Both the position numbers and the translations under genes were made by a program. The notes under the pieces are model-generated. The model did not search any database. It was not told where the DNA came from and saw only the letters and a list, made by a program, of their open reading frames with translations. Shown one piece after another: positions 58,495 through 64,000 of a stretch of DNA of 64,000 nucleotides. Positions within the stretch are counted from its first letter, which is position 1. Each line of letters begins with the position of its first letter. The stretch comes from Kordia algicida (GTDB taxonomy: Bacteria > Bacteroidota > Bacteroidia > Flavobacteriales > Flavobacteriaceae). The stretch lies in assembly GCF_051013375.1 (NCBI RefSeq), contig NZ_CP142125.1. One strand, given 5' to 3'.

Positions 58495-59466
58495 ATGAAA
58501 AAAATAACACTATTACTAAGTCTATTGCTACTAAGCACATTCATATTGCATGCGCAAGAAAGTGATGCTGAAAAAGCTAAAAAAATAAAAAATATATCTC
58601 AAGAAGCTTGTGAGTGCATTGCAAAAATTGATTTGAAATTAAAAAATATAGAAAAAAACAAAGAAATCAAAAGTTGTATCACTACTGAAATTTTAGCGGA
58701 GCAGATGAGTGAATCATTACTTAAACAATTTGAAAAAGTAAAAGATACTCTAGATAAAATGGGATCTGAAAAAGATTCGATTTCTATCAATTTTGACATG
58801 AACAACACCGTAATCGCCGATAAAGACTATGATGAAATAGAAGAATACTTATTGCGAAACTGTTCAGCACTCAAAGAACTCATCATGATTTCAGATGAAA
58901 AACATGAAAACTCAGTCTCAGACAAAGAAAAAGCATTAAAATTTTACAACGAAGGAGTTACATATTACCGTAAAGGCGAATATGAAAATGCAGTTGTTGC
59001 CTACAAAAAAGCAGTAAAAAAAGACAAAAAATTTGCATTTGCATGGGACAACTTAGGACTCAGTTACCGAAGATTAGAAAACTACAGACAAGCCATCAAA
59101 GCATATCGTAAATCCTTAAAACTAGATCCAAAAGGAAGAGTGCCACTTATGAATTTACCCATCGCACAATCCTATCTAGGAAAATACAAAGACGCTATCA
59201 AAAGTTACCAAAAATTCATTGAAATCTATCCTGAAGATCCAGAAGGTTACTACGGCATCAGCCGAATGTATATGGAAACCAAAGAATATGAAAAGTCTCT
59301 AGACAACGTTATGAAATCGTTTGTCATGTACAAAACGGTCAATTCACCATACCATAAAGACGCACAAAGCATCATTGTTATGTTATACGACATCATGAAA
59401 AAGGAAAATATGATGGATGAGTTTCAAAAAATAGCAAAAAAGCACAACATCAATATCAAGGAATAA
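58495..59466 (+). CDS. Exported TPR protein
   Basis: This 323-residue protein has a signal peptide (KKITLLLSLLLLSTFILHAQ) from the ATG at 58495; the frame is open further upstream inside the repeat. Residues about 20-150 are helical and charged with two Cys (CECIAKI, and a later NC). Four to five TPR units follow from about residue 155 (ALKFYNEGVTYYRKGEYENA, AWDNLGLSYRRLENYRQAIK). It is probably periplasmic and binds other proteins. Specific partners are unknown. Confidence 0.8.
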   Translation: MKKITLLLSLLLLSTFILHAQESDAEKAKKIKNISQEACECIAKIDLKLKNIEKNKEIKSCITTEILAEQMSESLLKQFEKVKDTLDKMGSEKDSISINFDMNNTVIADKDYDEIEEYLLRNCSALKELIMISDEKHENSVSDKEKALKFYNEGVTYYRKGEYENAVVAYKKAVKKDKKFAFAWDNLGLSYRRLENYRQAIKAYRKSLKLDPKGRVPLMNLPIAQSYLGKYKDAIKSYQKFIEIYPEDPEGYYGISRMYMETKEYEKSLDNVMKSFVMYKTVNSPYHKDAQSIIVMLYDIMKKENMMDEFQKIAKKHNINIKE

Positions 59467-59479
59467 CGAAATTTGAAGT

Positions 59480-59760
59480 TCTAAATTTTAAATTAAAAAG
59501 TATTTTTGAATAATGAACGACTGAAAAGTTATGAGTTGTGAGTTGTGAGTGTAAAGTTGCACAAGCTAAAAAATTAGTGTCAATTCAAAACACAAGAAAC
59601 TCAAACAAAAACAATTCGTGAATTCGTGATAAAAACACGTTTGAGTAAGCAGAACAAACAACAAACAACGAATAACCAAAAAGTTAAGAGTTATGAGTGA
59701 AAGTAAACAAAAATAATTGATGAATTCATAGCAAAACACATCCGAGTAAGAAAAACAAAT
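59480..59760 (+). repeat. Composite intergenic repeat, copy before the nucleotidyltransferase gene
   Basis: The 341-base gap 59467-59807 holds no gene. It repeats the same modules: TTTTAAATTAAAAAGTATTT head (TATTTTTG at 59501-59508), GTTATGAGTTGTGAGTTGTG, TTAGTGTCAATTCAAAACAC, AATTCGTGAATTCGTG, TTTGAGTAAGCAGAACAAAC and a last TCCGAGTAAGAAAAACAAAT. Confidence 0.88.
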
Positions 59761-59807
59761 ACACAAAAAAACGAATCAATAAATAACAAAATATAAATAT
59801 CGACAAA

Positions 59808-60827
59808 ATGAAAATAATTGTACCAATGGCAGGACGCGGCTCAAGACTTCGTCCACATACACTCACTGTTCCAAAACCATTAATCCCAATCGCAGGAAAA
59901 CCAATAGTACACCGATTGGTTTCTGACATCGCAAAAGTACTCGGCGAACCTATCGAAGAAGTAGCGTTTGTATTAGGTGATCCAGCTTTCTTTGGAGACG
60001 ATGTGGTAGAAAGTTTAACGGAACTGGCAGAAAGTTTAGGCGCAAAAGCAAGCATCTATCGTCAAGATCAACCTTTAGGAACAGGTCACGCTATCATGTG
60101 TGCAAAAAATTCGCTATCAGGTCCGGCGGTAATCGCTTATGCGGATACATTAATCAGAGCCGATTTCAATCTCGACAAAGATGCAGATGCAGCCATTTGG
60201 GTAAAACAAGTAGAGCAACCAGAAGCATACGGAGTTGTAAAATTAAATGACAACAAAGAAATTGTAGAATTAGTAGAAAAACCAGCCGAATTTGTCTCAG
60301 ATTTAGCCGTAATCGGAATCTACTACTTCAAAGATGTTGCCGTATTAAAAGACGAATTACAACATGTGTTAGACAACAATATCATTCACGGTGGCGAATA
60401 TCAAATCAATGATGGAATCAAAGGAATGATGGCAAAAGGACGTCGTTTTGTCACTGGTAAAGTAGACGAGTGGATGGACTGCGGAAACAAAAACGTTACC
60501 ATTGAAACTAACGGGAAAATGTTAGGTTTCTTAAGTGCTGACAATGAAAAATTAGTGGCAGATTCTGCACAAATCATTGATTCAGAAATCATTCCACCAT
60601 GTTACATCGGAGAAAATGTAATCATCAAAAATTCAACCGTTGGACCAAATGTTTCTGTGGGAGACCATACGCAATTGGAAAATGTAACTCTTAAAAATAG
60701 CTTAATACAAACCAATACTACGGTAAAAAATGCTAATTTAGAGGAAGCAATGATCGGAAATCATGCAAAATTTGATGGAAGCTTCACCAAAATTAGTATT
60801 GGCGATTACTCAACACTTGAAGCATAA
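59808..60827 (+). CDS. Sugar-phosphate nucleotidyltransferase
   Basis: This 339-residue protein has the pyrophosphorylase signature IIVPMAGRGSRLRPHTLTVPK at its start, LIPIAGKPIVHRL near 26, GTGHAI near 89, YADTLI near 107, and VELVEKPAEF near 148. A C-terminal left-handed beta helix (IGENVIIKNSTVGPNVSVGD) follows, as in glucose-1-phosphate or mannose-1-phosphate transferases and GlmU-like enzymes. It makes an NDP-sugar; the nucleotide and sugar cannot be fixed from the sequence. Confidence 0.9.
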   Translation: MKIIVPMAGRGSRLRPHTLTVPKPLIPIAGKPIVHRLVSDIAKVLGEPIEEVAFVLGDPAFFGDDVVESLTELAESLGAKASIYRQDQPLGTGHAIMCAKNSLSGPAVIAYADTLIRADFNLDKDADAAIWVKQVEQPEAYGVVKLNDNKEIVELVEKPAEFVSDLAVIGIYYFKDVAVLKDELQHVLDNNIIHGGEYQINDGIKGMMAKGRRFVTGKVDEWMDCGNKNVTIETNGKMLGFLSADNEKLVADSAQIIDSEIIPPCYIGENVIIKNSTVGPNVSVGDHTQLENVTLKNSLIQTNTTVKNANLEEAMIGNHAKFDGSFTKISIGDYSTLEA

Positions 60828-60847
60828 CAACACTTAAAATTCTTCTT

Positions 60848-61777
60848 ATGAAAAAATACATGTGCATACTATTACTCGCAGGAATATTATCATTTTTTCC
60901 TAAACATGCATATGCACAAGAAGAAGAAAGTGCAGAAATTTCACTAGAAGAAAACATCGACGAGTTTCAAGAACACTTCTTTGAAGCCCTAAAACAACGC
61001 GGAATTGAAAACTATGATCGTGCCATTGACGAACTCCTAAAATGCAAAGCAATAGACGCAAGCGCAACCATCTATTTTGAATTGGGGAAAAATTATTTCT
61101 CTCAAAAAGAATATGACAAAGCAAAAGAATCATTTCAAACGGCGGTCAACAAAAAACCGCAAAATCAATGGTATCTCACAGGATTATTCAATGCACAACT
61201 CAAAACAAATGAACGTGAAGAAGCATTAGATACGGGAAAGAAAATCATCAATCTCAATCCGATGTTTCGTGAAGATGTTGCCAAAGTGTATGTAGGAATG
61301 GGCGAATACAAAAAAGCCTTAAAACAACTTGAACAACTTGAAAAAAAAGGCGGATTATCGTTTACGGCTTCCAACATGAAAACCATGCTCGAAAAGCAAG
61401 TCAACAAAAAGAAAAAATCTGATGGAGAAGTGGCAGAAGTCATCAACCAAACACCAAAACCAAGAGTAAGAGGCGATGCAAGAATTCTTGCTCAAGTTGA
61501 AGATGCTTTACAAACCAAATCGTATCAAGCGGCAAATAGGCTCGCAAAAATTGGTTTAAATGACTTTCCGTCGCAACCAAAGCTATATTTATACAATGCA
61601 AAGGCATTAAATGCGTTAACTGAATATAAGAAAGCGATAGAAATGCTTGAAATTGGCTTAGATTACATCATTGACGATGCGCCACTTGAAAAAGAATTCT
61701 ATCAAACCTTTGTGGAAGCGTACAGAAAAATGGGCAATTCGAAAAAGGAAAAATATTATCTCAAAAAAATTCAATAA
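60848..61777 (+). CDS. Exported TPR protein
   Basis: This 309-residue protein has a signal peptide (CILLLAGILSFFPKHAYAQ). Acidic residues follow and then TPR-like units (YDRAIDELLKCKAID, IYFELGKNYFSQKEYDKAKE, and ALNALTEYKKAIEMLEIG near the end) with a basic linker near 190. It lies between a sugar nucleotidyltransferase and a DUF4292 lipoprotein and is likely periplasmic. Its gene order suggests a role in envelope assembly. Confidence 0.82.
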   Translation: MKKYMCILLLAGILSFFPKHAYAQEEESAEISLEENIDEFQEHFFEALKQRGIENYDRAIDELLKCKAIDASATIYFELGKNYFSQKEYDKAKESFQTAVNKKPQNQWYLTGLFNAQLKTNEREEALDTGKKIINLNPMFREDVAKVYVGMGEYKKALKQLEQLEKKGGLSFTASNMKTMLEKQVNKKKKSDGEVAEVINQTPKPRVRGDARILAQVEDALQTKSYQAANRLAKIGLNDFPSQPKLYLYNAKALNALTEYKKAIEMLEIGLDYIIDDAPLEKEFYQTFVEAYRKMGNSKKEKYYLKKIQ

Positions 61778-61804
61778 GCGTTTACGCAAACTAAAAATAA
61801 AGAC

Positions 61805-62575
61805 TTGAAAAACAGTATCCAAATAATAATTACAAGTATAGTATTGCTCTTGTTTGTTGGTTGTAAATCGACCAAAACAATAGTGTCTTCTGGAGAAGTA
61901 GCAAATCTGTCTACGCGAAACATCATCAAAAATCATTACAAAAATGCGCTGAATTTTAAAACGATTCGCGGGAAACTAAAAGTAAATTTTGATGATGGAA
62001 AAACGCAAGAAAGTTTCTCCTTAAGCTTACGCATGAAAAAGGACGAAGCTATTTGGCTAAGCGCGACACTATCTTTAGTAAAAGTGTACATTACGCCAGA
62101 AAAAGTAAGTTTCTATAACAAATTAGATAACACGTATTTTGAAGGCGATTTTGCACTTATCAGTAATTTTCTAGGAACTGAGCTCGATTTTGAAAAAGTA
62201 CAAAACTTACTTATTGGTGATGCATTATTCGATCTAAAAAAAGAACGTTTCAACTCAGAAATACAAGACAAAGCATACATGCTAACGCCAAAACGTGACT
62301 TCGAACTTTTCAAACGATTATTTCTATTAGATGCGTTTCATTTCAAAATAAAACAACAACAACTTGCACAAACTGCAGAACAACGTTTGCTTACAATTGA
62401 TTACCCTGCGTACCAAGAAATTACTGGGCAAGCTTTCCCAAAAAATGTAGAAATTAAAGCAGAAGAAATAAACAAAACAACCACCATTCAAGTTGAATAC
62501 AGAAAAATAACGTTCAATGAAGATGTGCGTTTTCCGTTTAAAATTCCAAGTGGATACAAAGAAATTAAAATCTAG
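61805..62575 (+). CDS. DUF4292 lipoprotein
   Basis: This 256-residue protein starts at TTG with a lipoprotein signal (IIITSIVLLLFVGC, Cys near 20). The mature part has LNFKTIRGKLKVNFDDGKT, LRMKKDEAIWLSATL and later QLAQTAEQRLLTIDYPAYQ and FPKNVEIKAEEINKTT. This looks like a LolA/LolB-like open beta barrel of the DUF4292 family. It is probably an outer-membrane lipoprotein that handles lipids. Its stop overlaps the GTG of the EnvC-like gene by one base. Confidence 0.85.
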   Translation: MKNSIQIIITSIVLLLFVGCKSTKTIVSSGEVANLSTRNIIKNHYKNALNFKTIRGKLKVNFDDGKTQESFSLSLRMKKDEAIWLSATLSLVKVYITPEKVSFYNKLDNTYFEGDFALISNFLGTELDFEKVQNLLIGDALFDLKKERFNSEIQDKAYMLTPKRDFELFKRLFLLDAFHFKIKQQQLAQTAEQRLLTIDYPAYQEITGQAFPKNVEIKAEEINKTTTIQVEYRKITFNEDVRFPFKIPSGYKEIKI

Positions 62576-63807
62576 TGAAAATCACATTCAATCAACATAG
62601 CTACAAAAAAATCATCGTACTCTTACTCCTTTTCGTAAGTGGTATGAGCATGGCGCAAGACAAAAAGAAAGAGCTGGAAGCGATGCGTTTGCGTTTGCAA
62701 AAAGAAATTCGACTCATCAACAAACTCATCAGTAAAAACACGTCTAAAACAAAATTTATTGTAGAAGATGTGCAAAGCATCAATCATAAAATTCGTGTCA
62801 AAAGAGATCTTGTCAAAGTGATGAATCAACAAACAAACTTGTTGACGAAACAAATCAATACGAATATCAAAAAAATTGGACAATTACGAGACGATTTAAC
62901 GAAGCTAAAAGCTGATTATGCAGAAATGATTCGGAAGTCGTACAAAAGCAACTCAGAGCAAAGCAGATTGATGTTTTTGCTATCGTCTGAAAGTTTCCTG
63001 CAAGCGTATAAACGTGTGCAATACATGAAACAATATACGGACTATCGTAAAAAGCAAGGAGAAGCCATTGTAACGCGTACACAAGAGTTACAAACGCTCA
63101 ACAAAACCTACTCTGATCAGAAAAAGGAAAAAGAAGCGCTTATTGCAGAAAACCGAAAAGTGCAAAAAGAACTAGAAAAAGAAAAAAAGCTACAAAATGA
63201 AATGTTGGCAGAATTGCGAAAAGACACCAACAAATACACTGCACAAGTAAAAAAGAAACAGCAACAAGCTGACGAAATAGATCGCCAAATTGATAAAATT
63301 ATTCGTGATGCCATCGCGAGTTCCAACAAAAAAGCTGGAAAAAATACCTCAAACAAAACCTTTGCTTTAACACCAGAAGCCAAAGCCATTGGAAACAGTT
63401 TTGCAGCAAACAAAGGAAAACATATTTGGCCAGTTGCAGAAGGAACCAAAGTAAAAGGCTACGGAAAATACCGCGATGTGGTAAACCCAAATGTAACCAG
63501 AGAAAGCAATGGTGTTGTCATTGCGACCAATGTTGCCGAACCTGTTCGTGCAGTTTACAAAGGCGAAGTTACATACATGTTTACCACAAATGAAGGTGTA
63601 AAATGTGTGGTAATTCGTCACGGAAGTTACATTACAACGTACTTCGGACTCCAATCGGTTTCGGTAAAAACAGGCGATAAAGTCTCAAAAAAGCAAAACA
63701 TCGGAACAATGTACACCAACAAAAGTACAGGAAAAACGGAACTCAAATTCACGGTTTTCAAAAATACCACACGTTTAAATCCAGAAAGTTGGTTGTATCG
63801 AATGTGA
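62575..63807 (+). CDS. EnvC-like murein hydrolase activator (degenerate M23/LytM domain)
   Basis: This 410-residue protein starts at GTG with a signal peptide (IIVLLLLFVSGMSMAQ). A long coiled coil runs over about residues 30-230. The C-terminal LytM domain (from about 280) lacks the zinc ligands of active M23 peptidases: the H-x3-D position reads RESNGVVIA and the HxH position reads LKFTVF. It keeps the fold (VRAVYKGEVTYMF, VVIRHGSYITTYFGL). This matches EnvC-type proteins that activate amidases in cell separation rather than cutting peptidoglycan themselves. It closes the envelope cluster. Confidence 0.9.
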   Translation: MKITFNQHSYKKIIVLLLLFVSGMSMAQDKKKELEAMRLRLQKEIRLINKLISKNTSKTKFIVEDVQSINHKIRVKRDLVKVMNQQTNLLTKQINTNIKKIGQLRDDLTKLKADYAEMIRKSYKSNSEQSRLMFLLSSESFLQAYKRVQYMKQYTDYRKKQGEAIVTRTQELQTLNKTYSDQKKEKEALIAENRKVQKELEKEKKLQNEMLAELRKDTNKYTAQVKKKQQQADEIDRQIDKIIRDAIASSNKKAGKNTSNKTFALTPEAKAIGNSFAANKGKHIWPVAEGTKVKGYGKYRDVVNPNVTRESNGVVIATNVAEPVRAVYKGEVTYMFTTNEGVKCVVIRHGSYITTYFGLQSVSVKTGDKVSKKQNIGTMYTNKSTGKTELKFTVFKNTTRLNPESWLYRM

Positions 63808-63854
63808 TTCAGTATGACGCCACAAGTTCATAAAATAAACAACCAAAAAAACTA

Positions 63855-64000
63855 AACTCGAAGCGAACCTAAAAACGTTATTAATGTGTCAATTTGAAAA
63901 TTTGGAAATGTATCAATTAGTTTCAAACAACACTCAAATTTGTCTCAGAAACAACCTTGAATCATTGAATTTTTAAATCTTTGAATTGATACCACACGAT
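63855..64000 (-). repeat. Dispersed intergenic repeat, right copy (inverted, cut by window end)
   Basis: Reading the minus strand gives block B (AAAAATTCAATGATTCAAGG followed by TTGTTTC) and block A (TTTGAGTGTTGTTTGAAAC to GTTCGCTTCGAG), nearly identical to the plus-strand copy at 2809-3045. Here A follows B without the extra 55 bases. The repeat may extend past the window end. The bases 63808-63854 contain no gene. Confidence 0.8.

Noticed and set aside
58129..59760. Possible CRISPR or rRNA-related origin for the composite repeat
   Set aside because: Units are about 150 bases in tandem or scattered, lack regular unique spacers and do not resemble rRNA or tRNA.

Overview
The window comes from a marine-type member of the Flavobacteriaceae (Bacteroidota). 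Supporting signs are the AT-rich sequence, Bacteroidota promoter -7 boxes (TAnnTTTG) a few tens of bases before many starts, a type IX secretion (T9SS) component of the SprE/PorW type, a giant protein with a T9SS C-terminal sorting domain, an ATP synthase operon lacking the beta and epsilon genes, and many Bacteroidota domain-of-unknown-function families. Several features recall Kordia or a close relative, but I cannot prove the genus from sequence alone.

Layout. 1-4712: the 3' end of a GH97 glycosidase gene, an MFS exporter, a small Cys-motif protein, then lpxH and queD on the minus strand. 4893-28719: a long exopolysaccharide/capsule locus, all on the plus strand. It holds two heparinase II/III-like proteins, a Wzx flippase, glycosyltransferases, three polymerase/ligase-like membrane proteins (the first broken by a one-base frameshift), a fused dehydrogenase/Gfo-Idh-MocA oxidoreductase, a PglC-PglD-PglE-PglF-like set predicted to make and transfer a bacillosamine-type sugar, UDP-glucose dehydrogenase and UDP-xylose synthase, and a second, large phosphoglycosyltransferase. 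purD follows, overlapping the last glycosyltransferase. 29982-31178: two small flavobacterial membrane-protein genes. 31418-36880: an 1820-residue secreted protein with eleven SdrD-B-like repeats and a T9SS tail. 36988-43385: DUF4254, a GT9 glycosyltransferase, a ferredoxin-type reductase, and a PadR-HAAS-permease-ATPase ABC cassette. 44390-53410: sprE/porW, bactofilin, AtpZ/AtpI-like, then atpB-E-F-H-A, an inserted four-helix-bundle (rRNA intervening-sequence type) gene, and atpG. 53722-63807: an alpha/beta hydrolase, an ECF sigma factor with an overlapping membrane-protein gene, a second flippase, dut, a TPR protein, a sugar nucleotidyltransferase, another TPR protein, a DUF4292 lipoprotein and an EnvC-like amidase activator.

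How the genes work together. The polysaccharide locus contains precursor supply, two possible initiating transferases, chain extension, flipping, polymerisation and lyase-like processing. The PadR cassette looks like a locally regulated ABC exporter. The cell-envelope genes at the right end link surface polysaccharide export, LPS/outer-membrane maturation and cell division.

The least explained material is intergenic. A composite repeat of about 150 bp recurs in the spacers between 54571 and 59807. A separate repeat at 2809-3045 returns inverted at 63855-64000. Short hairpin repeats are scattered throughout. I saw no tRNA, rRNA, CRISPR array or classical insertion sequence.
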